Positions 50,790-59,003 of a stretch of 64,000 bases of DNA are shown piece by piece (positions within the stretch are counted from its first letter, which is position 1; the number at the start of each line of letters is the position of its first letter). Position numbers and translations under genes: made by a program. The notes under the pieces are model-generated. The model was not told the origin of the DNA. It saw nothing but the letters and a program-made list of their open reading frames with translations, and did no database searches. Source of the DNA: Brettanomyces bruxellensis (taxonomy: Eukaryota > Ascomycota > Pichiomycetes > Pichiales > Pichiaceae); assembly GCF_011074885.1 (NCBI RefSeq), contig NC_054689.1:558001-622000 (forward strand), in the 5' to 3' direction.

Positions 50790-51627
50790 TCAATTAAGAT
50801 AAAATCTCGAATGCCTCGGAGTATTCAAACTATCCATTGGCACGCTGCCTAGGACTTGTAACTCGGAGATATTAGTAGATTCATCGCTCAATTTGACATT
50901 ATTCATATTCTCCTTCCTCTCATTCTTCTTGCCTTTGTTAGATTGATCCTTCTTCTGATGATCAGATCCATGCGAACGGTTATTATTCGGCGGCTCTTGT
51001 CTTTTCTTGTTTTTCGAAATGCTGGAATAACCTTGCTTGTTGGAAGTCACAAAGATTGACTTGGAAAGCGACTTCGAAACAATCGCAGCATTACGTTTAG
51101 ACTTGACTTTTCTTTCGATCCATTTCTTAAATTCAACTAAGTCGTTTATTTCATCAAATTCTGAACAATTTCCTTTAATCGATTCAGCGACACCGGGTCT
51201 AAGATGGGCCAAAATATCTGTATCCCCGTGATAGCAACTACACCATTTTATAGATGTAATGACATTGTCAATGATGTTGACATAAACACTAAAGAGGCTT
51301 CTAATAATCATCATGCCTGATAACATCTAAAACATTCCTAAACCATCCTGATGTAATTCAATGTTTGTCACAATCGTAAGTTCCCAGAATAATAAGTAGG
51401 GCTTGCAGTATTCTATGAACAAATTCCATTTGCATAAGCAGCTCTATTCATCAATAGCAGAGTTTGGTAGTAATTCCATTTCTGACAAATTTCTGATTAA
51501 TATATATGAGATCATCTCGTTAAGAATATCGAGTAGGAACAGCTTCCTTGACTCAAAATTGAGATAACAACAATTCACGCGCAGCAAAATATGATTTCAC
51601 TTGAAAAGTAAACGAATCATTAAACAT
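50790..51627 (-). pseudogene. Ty1/copia gag, disrupted
   Basis: A candidate start is the ATG at 51627 (MFNDSFTFQVKSYFAA). The frame then shifts near 51560, runs through FESRKLFLLDILNEM, and meets TAG at 51446-51444 and again at 51329-51327. After that a 178-codon frame continues to 50790 with VNIIDNVITSIKW, LRPGVAESIKGNCSEF and a Lys/Asn-rich, nucleic-acid-binding-like end. No CCHC knuckle is present, as in Ty1. The frame ends 30 bases after a CCG-AGG-C sequence, beyond which the protease reads in the +1 frame. Confidence 0.7.
50813..50819 (-). promoter_or_regulatory. Candidate +1 ribosomal frameshift heptamer CCG-AGG-C at the gag-pol junction
   Basis: In the gag frame, codons CCG (50819-50817) and AGG (50816-50814) are followed by C. 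A +1 slip moves reading to GGC and into the protease frame. The window in which a shift must happen is only about 33 bases (pol-frame TGA near 50827 to gag stop 50792-50790), and the heptamer falls in it. The Ty1 signal is CTT-AGG-C with the same slow AGG codon. A random indel is the alternative, since other breaks exist. Confidence 0.5.
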
Positions 51628-51941
51628 CTTTAGGCATCGAAATAATGTATCTGAAGCTCAGTTAAAAACCAGCTGATAAAGATAATATGAATGAGATTAT
51701 GTAATCGATATGATCAGCGATCTACACAAATTTCTCAATCTGTTAACACTCATAACGGATCTTAGAAAATTTTCCCAGGAGGCATAACCTGAAAATATTT
51801 TCATCAAGTGAGAATTTTTCTTGAGAGAAATTCAGTAGACATAATAAAAAATTCCTTCTCGTAGAATTCTCAACTAAATTCAAAAGAAAAAAAAATGGCA
51901 TACACATCTGCCTCTTCACAAAAATCACACAAATTGGTTAT

Positions 51942-51957
51942 CCTGTCTGTGACGCCA
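51942..51957 (-). promoter_or_regulatory. Primer-binding site of the element
   Basis: Directly after the 5' LTR the minus strand reads TGGCGTCACAGACAGG. The first TGG pairs with a tRNA CCA end, as expected. It does not match the initiator-Met 3' end used by Ty1/Ty3 elements, and I could not name the tRNA. Confidence 0.55.
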
Positions 51958-52566
51958 TGTCGGAGTTAAGAGAGACCTTATGAGTTACTCCCGGGCTTTA
52001 GCTATCAAACTCCTTCTTTAATAGAACTAATAAGAACCTAGCAGTCGGGGAGATTCAGACAATTGTAAGGTCGGTTACCTAAGTGGGTGGATATAAATGT
52101 ACCAAGTGGTCTGTGTGATAATGTTAATGCCTTTAACATTCTAACAATTGTGTATGTATCACCATAGAAGAAAATGAATTTACTTCCTTTACTCTGTTAC
52201 CATCAAAGTGGAGTCGAACTAGTAGTATTGCAAAATAGGCTATCGGGTCTCCTCCCTTCGTAGAAGAAACAAGTTATATAAAAAGAGGTAAAGTAAAGTA
52301 AAAATAAAAAGGAAAATAAAGTGAGGTAATCATACATAAAAAAAAAAGATTTAATTCTCAGAAACAGAATTATGATCGCGCATAATTATTTTTTCTGCTG
52401 ATTCCCTAACATACACAGTTAGTGCATTTTATCCAGGATTGTCTCTATTAGATATTATTCTAAATCTTCGTTATTTTAGAATAAGTTCAGATCTCAAAAC
52501 AAATAAATCTAATGACATATAATAATAGATTACCTAATACTAGGTAATATTCTCATATGTCCGACA
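51958..52566 (-). repeat. 5' LTR of the Ty1/copia element
   Basis: 609 bases, same ends and the same sequence by eye as the left LTR. As the 5' LTR it should hold the element promoter. In minus-strand reading it lies upstream of gag. Confidence 0.95.
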
Positions 52567-52571
52567 GCGGA
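52567..52571. repeat. Target-site duplication, right copy (GCGGA)
   Basis: Matches the left flank at 45816-45820. Confidence 0.9.
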
Positions 52572-53100
52572 AGTAATGTATAATGAAATAATCTACTAGT
52601 TTGTATTCACTAGGATATAGATAAAAGCACCCCTTTGTATATGTTTATAATTTGAAGTGTTATTATATTTATTTTAATGACTTGTTTTTTTATTTGTTTG
52701 TTTGTTTTTCTTATTTTTATCTTCTTGTTATATTTTCTCTTATTCTTATCTCTATTCTTCTTATTTCTCTTCTGTCTTCTTCTTATCTAAGCTGTTGCTT
52801 CTTCTTTCTTATCTTCATCTTGAGTTTTCCAAAAAGGCTAAATACTCATTTAATATTTTCTCGTTTTTCTGCTTAATAAAATATTTGCATCTCGTCGTCC
52901 AATTTTAATAAATAATTCGCTCATGTTGCTTCGCTCATAATATTACGTAACCATTTGGATAACACGTGACTTTTCCTTGTTCGATCCCTCACAATATTTA
53001 GGTAGGCACGGACATCTGTAGAGTAAGATTAATAAAGATTTGTATGTAATGGGCTTTGTGGAGTATATTATGACTTTATGTTGAAGGTAGCAGAGACTTT
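52572..53100. other. AT/T-rich spacer between the element and a solo LTR
   Basis: A pyrimidine-rich stretch (52680-52830) yields a hydrophobic frame with no other support. The sequence GTTCGATCCC at about 52979 looks like a tRNA T-loop word but no stem or cloverleaf can be built around it. No gene is supported. Confidence 0.5.
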
Positions 53101-53704
53101 TGTCGGAGTTAAGAGAGACCTTATGAGTTATTCCCAGGCTTTAGCTATCAAACCCCTTCTTTAATAGAACTAATAAGAACCTAGCAGTCGGGGAGATTCA
53201 GACAATTGTAACGTCGGTTACCTTAGTGGGTGGATATAGATGTACCAAGTGGTCTGTGTGATAATGTTAATGCCTTTAACATTCTAACAATTGTGTAAGT
53301 ATCACCATAGAAGAAAATGAATTTACTTCCTTTACTCTGTTACCATCAAAGTGGAGTCGAACTAGTTGTATTGCAAAATAGGCTATCGGGTCTCGTCCCT
53401 TCGTAGAAGAAACAAGTTATATAAAAAGAGGTAAAGGTAAAAATAAAAACGAAGATAAAGTGAAGTAATCATACGTAATATAAAAAAATATTTCATTTCC
53501 ATAAATTTATTTTGCAAAAACAAACACTGCACGTTGTTATTTTTTTACTGATATACACGGCAGGAACATATTATACAAGATTCTCTCTAATAGATATTAT
53601 TCTTGATTATCACTATTTAAGTATAAATTCAAATCTTAAAACAATTAATACTAATGGCATATAGTAACAATCCCTCAACTTTAGGTAATTTCGTATGTCC
53701 GATG
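53101..53704 (-). repeat. Solo LTR of the same family, mosaic
   Basis: Starts TGTCGGAG and ends TGTCCGATG, about 604 bases, same direction as the complete element. The first 320 bases differ from the element LTR at nine positions by eye. The last 240 bases are far more diverged, though still alignable (AGATATTATTCTnnA, TGTCCGA). No target duplication flanks it (ACTTT versus CCAGT), so it may be a recombinant or an old copy. Confidence 0.85.
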
Positions 53705-53714
53705 CCAGTTTTCT

Positions 53715-54100
53715 AATACGAATGGGTGTAAATGTTATTAGTACCATGTGGAAGTACATTTAATGGATTGATAGATGCGTGGACATCTTCTGTCTCACAA
53801 AAGAAGGTGTAACATTTATTTTGTAGAATCACTATAGGAGCGAAAGCAGACTAGTTGAATTTCAAAATAGCCTATTACAATATACTCATGCTTACAAGTA
53901 CACGCACAAAAAATATTTAACGTAATACAACCTGAAGGAACCTAATTTACACATTTGTACATTTTTTCCAGGAAATATTACAATAAAATTATTCCAAAGT
54001 ACTGAACTAAAAATTAGTTCATACTCAGAACAAAATAGTATTATTTGTATATAATAAGATTGACAAAAGGTAATAATAATATCATATGTCAAGTGACAAT
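53715..54100 (-). repeat. Ancient LTR relic of the same family
   Basis: Scattered matches to the element LTR occur in the same order: ACTAGTTGAATTTCAAAATAG corresponds to ACTAGTAGTATTGCAAAATAG near 53850-53870, ATAATAAGATTGACAAAAGGTAAT near 54050 to the LTR end region (compared in parts), and TATCATATGTCAAGTGAC at about 54080 to the terminal CATATGTCCGACA. Indels are frequent. It directly follows the solo LTR. Confidence 0.55.
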
Positions 54101-54104
54101 TAAT

Positions 54105-54514
54105 ATATATATTGTCCATAATTTATATCATTAGATGACTGGAGGAGGGTGAACAGTTATTTCATAGTTATTTATGACTCTAGAAAAGATCAAAATTAAT
54201 ATTTGCTGACAGTTCATTATTGAATCCAAAACCACCCATTTTTATTGAAACAAAATTGATTTGATTAAGATTAACATTCTTTTAGCATTTACGCTCACTC
54301 CTTTTTCTTTCGCCCTTGGTTCTCATTGTTTTAATTTATTTGTAATTGGGAAAACTTCCGACACCAATATTGTCGAAGAAGAGTAGAAACCTGATAGGAT
54401 ATATACGGAAGGATTAAAAAGTAACAGCAATTAGAGCATACTTTCAATTTGGGAATGTACATATGTACGTTAAGAGAAAGGAAAAATACAGATGAAGGAA
54501 TAAAGTGCAAACGA
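54105..54514. other. Spacer between LTR relic and permease gene
   Basis: AT-rich sequence with the 3' flank of the permease gene at its right end. Nothing else is recognised. Confidence 0.5.
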
Positions 54515-55975
54515 TTAGTATTTGTATCTGAAGGTTGGATCCATGAACTCCATGATCTCTTCCTTCTCGGAATCAGTACTTTTGGTTGCAGGTAGAACGG
54601 CACTTTCAGCTAGTTTTTCTAGCTTTTTGTTACTATGAATCCAACTAAACCTCATAATAACGGCCAAGCAAGCACTTATACAGTAACACACAATCCAGGA
54701 AAGGAATGCATGTGGGTAATGTGGAGCATCCTTAGCTCTGAAAAGTTGGGGTCCTGCAATGTTACAGGCACAGTAAACAATGAAGACGGCACTATTAACC
54801 ACAGATCTTCTGGTGTTACCCTTGAAGTTGGATGCAGTCATACCCAATAGAAGAGGTGTAATTGCAGGCTGCACATCCACTAGGAAGTATCCAAGTAACT
54901 TGACACCTTTGGCTTGACCCTTGTAAATAAGACAACCTCCAACAAGAGAGAAAACAACAACGATCAAGATAACGTAACATCTCGAATTCTTGAAATGCGA
55001 AGCCAAGTAACCAGCAAATGTTATACAGAACCAGGTAAACACAGAGAGTGCCAAGTTGATCAAAGTACTCTGAATGGAGGTAAATCCAAAACTATCAAGA
55101 ATGATATAACCATAACTAATAACACCAGAATTTGGGAGAATAGATGAAGCGATGGCAACTAGGATAAGCCAGACATTAACATCAGTGACACAAGATTTAG
55201 CTTGCTCCCAGTCCCATTTCTTCTCAACTTCAGAAGTGCTCATTTCTTCCTTATAATATTTCTTTTCTGAAGAATCGAAAAAGCGAGCTTTGGAAGGAGT
55301 ATCCGGTAGGAAGAAGAGGATGACAAAACTCCAAACGAAAGCAAGACATCCATAACAAATAAACAAATATCTCCATGGCATCAATGCACCACCAGCATGG
55401 CCAATACCAAAGGCAATGAGAGAACTTATGACACCGCCAATATCGTTACCAGCAAAATATATGTTGGTTCTAAAGGCACCCTGCTGTTGAGTCCACCACA
55501 TGGTGGTCATGAAAACGAATGTAGGAGAAACAAAACTCTCACAAAATCCTAGAACAAATCTAGCAACCATTAAACCTGCATAATTCTGGGAAGCTGCACT
55601 GCAGGCTAAAGTGATACCCCAGAAAAAGACAGCTGCGAAAATCAACTTTCCAAGAGGCACGATATGCAAAATACGCGCGGCTATAAAGTTACCAAGCATG
55701 AAACCAAAGTAGAAGATAGAGGAACACCATGAATAGTCTTGACCAACCAAATGTAGATCAGTCTTGACACCAAACACAGAACCGGAAGACAAGGCTAGCT
55801 TGTCCATGAATTGCATGCAATAGGTGATCATCATGATAGGTAGAACAATAAGGTCAACTTTCCACACCATTTTCTTAAGGTTCACGGCAGGTAGGGCCTC
55901 ATTTACCAAAACGTGGTCCTCCGGAGACATATCCAAAGATTTGGTGTCTGTAGAGCTCGACTTCTTTTCTTCCAT
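54515..55975 (-). CDS. Major facilitator of the Dal5-type anion:cation symporter family
   Basis: A 486-residue, 12-helix transporter when begun at the ATG at 55975 (MEEKKSSS). The frame runs 23 codons further upstream, but that part is not conserved in kind. Family features are the pre-helix segment KKMVWKVDLIVLPIMMITYCMQFMD (compared in parts), FYFGFMLGNFIAARILHIVPLGK, ARFVLGFCESFVSPTFV and RTNIYFAGNDIGG. Dal5-family members carry allantoate/ureidosuccinate, pantothenate, nicotinic acid, biotin precursors or dipeptides. Substrate here cannot be told, but the divergent purine-type deaminase and five GATA motifs favour a purine breakdown product or nucleobase-derived anion (inference). TATAAATA is at 56115-56108. 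Confidence 0.85.
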   Translation of the reverse strand: MEEKKSSSTDTKSLDMSPEDHVLVNEALPAVNLKKMVWKVDLIVLPIMMITYCMQFMDKLALSSGSVFGVKTDLHLVGQDYSWCSSIFYFGFMLGNFIAARILHIVPLGKLIFAAVFFWGITLACSAASQNYAGLMVARFVLGFCESFVSPTFVFMTTMWWTQQQGAFRTNIYFAGNDIGGVISSLIAFGIGHAGGALMPWRYLFICYGCLAFVWSFVILFFLPDTPSKARFFDSSEKKYYKEEMSTSEVEKKWDWEQAKSCVTDVNVWLILVAIASSILPNSGVISYGYIILDSFGFTSIQSTLINLALSVFTWFCITFAGYLASHFKNSRCYVILIVVVFSLVGGCLIYKGQAKGVKLLGYFLVDVQPAITPLLLGMTASNFKGNTRRSVVNSAVFIVYCACNIAGPQLFRAKDAPHYPHAFLSWIVCYCISACLAVIMRFSWIHSNKKLEKLAESAVLPATKSTDSEKEEIMEFMDPTFRYKY

Positions 55976-56550
55976 GATGTGTGGTTTACAGGTGGTATTG
56001 CAGTCGGATGGTTTCAGAAGGATCGACAGTGTATGCACCAGCAAAGAAGATGTAGAATAAACAACTAGACCTTTCTCGTCAAATTCAACATAGACAGAAC
56101 AGTGGATATTTATAAGCCAAAGTATTAGATATTTGACTCCCTTTTCATTTGCTGATAATCCTTATCAGACTTATCAAGAAGTTCCATGAACTGACAAAAT
56201 TTCCCGCAGGAAAATTTGCAAAAAAATGACTTAACAATGGAAAATTTACGCAATGAAATATTTTTTCGCTCAAAACGGTTATCAGCACACCAAACCTCGG
56301 CCGAGCTTTGGCTGAAGGGAAATAAGATCTAATTACTTTCGGGACTCCTCCCGTTTCAGAGTAATCAGAGTAAATATCAATTTTTGTTCGTATTCATGAG
56401 CACACGTATATAAATGAGTTGGCTTTTATTTGCTATTTTTTAGATCTCCTCGGTCTCATCCTATCTTATCATTCAATAAACCTGGAAAATTTCCTTTCGC
56501 CTCCTTATTTTAAGAAGACAGAAAAAAAAGCGAAATAAGATCTGTGGGAA
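55976..56550. promoter_or_regulatory. Bidirectional promoter with GATA-motif cluster and two TATA boxes
   Basis: GATA-type motifs: GATAA 56154-56158, CTTATC 56161-56166, CTTATC 56170-56175, TTATC 56279-56283 and CTTATC 56465-56470. Three lie within 22 bases, the arrangement used by Gln3/Gat1 nitrogen-control activators. A TATA box lies on each side (56108-56115 for the permease, 56407-56414 for the deaminase), each about 135 bases from its ATG. Zn-cluster-type sites are CTCGGCCGAG, a 10-base palindrome at 56296-56305, and CGG-N8-CCG at 56340-56353. The layout suggests joint induction by poor nitrogen plus a pathway-specific activator (inference). Confidence 0.7.
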
Positions 56551-57603
56551 ATGTCGACCATTCAGATAAGGGCAGATAAACTCTACGAGATTTGTCACAA
56601 CGTTCCTAAGGTTGAACTTCACTGTCATCTCTTTGGAACTATTCGTAAAGACACATTTTTGTATTTTAATGAAAGAGCAGGAAAGCCGTTCACAGACGAA
56701 GAGATTCTGGCTTTTTATATAAGAGGAGAGAAACCAGTTGGTGTTTTAAAAGCTTTCAGAACATTAGATGCCAAGCTTATCAAGTATCCAAAAGACTTAT
56801 ACAGACTGACATATGAGTACCTTGAAGATGCGCATACACATAATATTTTGTATACTGAAATTTCATGGAATCCTACTGGTACAGCATTGAAATCTGGTAT
56901 TTCATTCAAGGATGCACAGAAAGCAATAGTGGATGCTATTGACGATGCTGAAAAGAAAATCGGAATTCAAGGAAGGCTTATATGTGCAATAGATAGAGCT
57001 GATACAGGTGAAAAGGCAGTTGAGATGGTTGATTGGATGCTAGAGAACCCAGATCCTCATACAATTGGAATTGGTATAGACTATAGAGAAACGGACAGGG
57101 GTCCCGAACTTTTCCACGATGCATATGTCAAGGCCAAGAAGCATGGATATAAACTGACTGCACACGCTGGTGAGTATGAATCACCTTGGCAAAATGTTGA
57201 CTACGTGGTCAATACATTGCATGTTGATCGAGTTGATCACGGATATTCAATGCTTCATAACCCAAAATTGGTCGAGCAGCTTGTCAGCGAAAAGAAGGTT
57301 ATTACTGTTGTTCCTACAAATTCATACTATCTACGTAATTTTACGCCAGAAGAATGGGCACAGAAGCATCCAATCAGGAAGATGATTAAGCTTGGCTTGA
57401 GGATTCATCCTAATACAGATGACCCAACACTTCACGATTCAGATTCCACCAAGGACTGGATGATGATGGTCAGTTGCTTTGGTGCTACAATTTCTGACCT
57501 TGAAACATTCTCCTTAAATGGTGTCGACGGCTGTTGGGCACCTGAGGAAAAGAAGGAGGAATTGCGTGCAGCAATCACACAATTCTTCGAAAAATATCTA
57601 TAG
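56551..57603 (+). CDS. Adenosine/adenine deaminase-family metal hydrolase
   Basis: A 350-residue amidohydrolase of the adenosine deaminase superfamily, complete. Metal ligands are H24 and H26 (VELHCHLFGT), H205 (LTAHAGE) and D290 (NTDDP). Catalytic E208 and H230 (RVDHGYS) are present. Differences from standard ADA are marked: GIGIDYRETDRG replaces the GxDLxGxE-type segment, and VVPTNSYYLRNF replaces the CPxSN region that shapes the substrate pocket. It is not closely like S. cerevisiae Aah1 (adenine deaminase), whose pattern is ICPLSN. Deamination of adenosine, adenine or another aminopurine is likely; the exact substrate is unknown. It is divergent from the permease and shares the GATA-rich promoter. 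Confidence 0.85.
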   Translation: MSTIQIRADKLYEICHNVPKVELHCHLFGTIRKDTFLYFNERAGKPFTDEEILAFYIRGEKPVGVLKAFRTLDAKLIKYPKDLYRLTYEYLEDAHTHNILYTEISWNPTGTALKSGISFKDAQKAIVDAIDDAEKKIGIQGRLICAIDRADTGEKAVEMVDWMLENPDPHTIGIGIDYRETDRGPELFHDAYVKAKKHGYKLTAHAGEYESPWQNVDYVVNTLHVDRVDHGYSMLHNPKLVEQLVSEKKVITVVPTNSYYLRNFTPEEWAQKHPIRKMIKLGLRIHPNTDDPTLHDSDSTKDWMMMVSCFGATISDLETFSLNGVDGCWAPEEKKEELRAAITQFFEKYL

Positions 57604-57882
57604 GCATAACTAAACTTAATTTATAGAAACAAATCTTCTGTTTATCTGATCTGAAAAAACTATATTCAGTAAACACATCCGTACACCAAACATGACATGT
57701 AGTACCGCAGGATACACAAACATGAAAAAAAAGACAGGTCAGGTCGGTGATGTCAGTCCAAGAAAAGTCTCTTTTTTTATTTCTGGACTTCGAACTCAAT
57801 TGCGCTCAAATTACATTCATTTTTGCAAAGACAAGTGTACATACCAGTCAGACGGAAAGGAATATACTGTCAATTTTAAAAC
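57604..57882. other. Spacer between the deaminase gene and RPN13
   Basis: 279 bases of mostly AT-rich sequence. No proteasome-associated control element (GGTGGCAAA) was seen before RPN13. The frame at 57692-57904 has no support. Confidence 0.5.
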
Positions 57883-58275
57883 ATGCCATCGGTACCAGTA
57901 TTGAAGTTTCATGCGGGAAAGGTTGATTTCAACGAGCAGACAGGAATCTATACTCCGAACTCTGTCAAAGGAGAAATAATACTTCAACCAAGTGAAGAGG
58001 GTGAAGGCTTTTACAGCTTTAAATGGAGTCCCAGGGATGACACAGTTTCTGGTGTGGAAAGCGAAGATCTTCTTTTAATAGCAGATGATGTTGCCTGGAG
58101 ACACGTGAAATCATGCAAAACAGGAAGAGTTTACATGCTGCTGTTCTTGAGCTCAGGCGCCAAACACATGTATTGGATGCAAGATGATAATGGCGAGGAA
58201 GATGACCCATCAAAGGAGACAGAAAAGGACAAGAAGATCTTTGAAAAATTCCATGAGCTTTTCCATACTTCGTGA
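57883..58275 (+). CDS. RPN13: Proteasome regulatory particle ubiquitin receptor Rpn13
   Basis: A 130-residue Pru domain and no more, as in S. cerevisiae Rpn13 (156), which also lacks the UCH37-binding DEUBAD part of animals. Motifs are VLKFHAGKVDFNE, the GEIILQP strand, FYSFKWSPR, LLLIADDVAW, VKSCKTGRVYMLLFLSSGAKHMYWMQD. Rpn13 docks on Rpn2 at the proteasome lid/base and binds ubiquitin through loops of the Pru domain. The start is the ATG at 57883, immediately before the conserved first strand. Confidence 0.92.
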   Translation: MPSVPVLKFHAGKVDFNEQTGIYTPNSVKGEIILQPSEEGEGFYSFKWSPRDDTVSGVESEDLLLIADDVAWRHVKSCKTGRVYMLLFLSSGAKHMYWMQDDNGEEDDPSKETEKDKKIFEKFHELFHTS

Positions 58276-59003
58276 AAGAAATGGATAAGTGAGGAGGAGA
58301 ATCAGACAGGAAAGAAAGTTATACGAAATGAAAATAAACCGAACACACAGACTGGAACTATGATAAATCATCACATGGAACAGATCAGGTGAATTGAAGG
58401 GGCCATACAGAACTTTTGCTATTTTTTTTTACTAGAATATGTGATTCCTCACATCAATATAGATGGCAATAATGAAGATTCCTCTGCCTTGCGAAACACC
58501 AAATGTGGTTTAGTTTTCTGCAATAATACTACGGATCACATTTGACGTCTGAAACTATGTTAATTCTTTGAATTAATTATATAATTGCTTTTATGGTTCA
58601 CAATAAGCGCCGGAATAAACAAAATGCATTTTGTATCTGTTCGTAAGGAAAAAATAAAAGTAGGAAAGAAAAACAGTAAAAAAAAAAAAAATTTGGCAGA
58701 ATCAGACAAAATCTGATTTAGTCCTGTTTCACTAATCCCCTTCCAAGAAATACATAAATATGGGCTTGCTTTACCAATTAGCAAACAGTAAAATTACATT
58801 TGAATAATTCGGCGCAATTAGTCAGGGAAACCTAATCGACCATACATATTTTCAGTACCAGGCGTTCTGCCCTGTATTTTGAGATCTGCTATTTTACTTC
58901 CGAGGGGTAGATAATAAATACACACCAAGCACATAGTATACCGGATAGCAATTTATCATTTAATAGTATCCCAGGCATTAACACAGAAAGACAAACTGCA
59001 AGC
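58276..59003. other. Intergenic region between RPN13 and the BTB gene
   Basis: AT-rich spacer with A-runs at 58679-58691. It holds the BTB-gene promoter at its right end. No gene or RNA is recognised. Confidence 0.5.

Larger units (their letters stand above)
46403..50825 (-). pseudogene. Ty1/copia pol (protease, integrase, RT, RNase H), disrupted
   Basis: Reading leftwards: protease active site LIDNGAAISLTG (about 50795-50760), GAG-pre-integrase zinc finger (LAHANL..., CVDCMEAK, about 50410-50230), integrase core with FSDKGTE and SNGVAERLN (about 50130-49850) and the FGELCEV region. The GERAVQGIYLGWSNE segment, an acidic Ser-rich linker (49.3-48.2 kb), RT (WVFTVKSDGRRKARLVARG, FDVKTAYLYS, FVDDIIVG at about 47455-47433) and RNase H (CYSDSDYAQD, KSSTEAELQAIYL, LLVDNKSAV) follow. 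Frame is lost at the A7 run 50341-50347, at TAG 50153-50151, and near 49955, 49635, 49535, 49370, 49040 and 47555. The catalytic residues of RT and RNase H are still present. These breaks are seen directly; no restored protein is offered. Confidence 0.88.
45821..52566 (-). mobile_element. Complete Ty1/copia LTR retrotransposon, coding region degenerate
   Basis: A 6,746-base element on the minus strand, bounded by two 609-base LTRs with TGTCGGA...TCCGACA ends and a GCGGA target duplication. Domain order reading leftwards from 51.6 kb is Gag, protease, integrase, reverse transcriptase, RNase H, which defines the copia (Pseudoviridae) order. The LTRs are identical by eye, so the last insertion or LTR conversion is recent. 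Yet gag and pol contain three in-frame TAG codons and about eight frame breaks (around 51560, 50344, 49955, 49635, 49535, 49370, 49040, 47555). It therefore cannot make its own Gag-Pol by normal reading. It sits 180 bases upstream of tRNA-Lys. Confidence 0.95.

Noticed and set aside
52652..52908. Hydrophobic frames in T-rich DNA
   Set aside because: Two overlapping frames of Phe/Leu/Ser without motifs, as expected of T/C-rich spacer sequence.
52975..52990. tRNA-like GTTCGATCC word
   Set aside because: The flanking bases do not pair as a T stem and no acceptor or anticodon arm is found.
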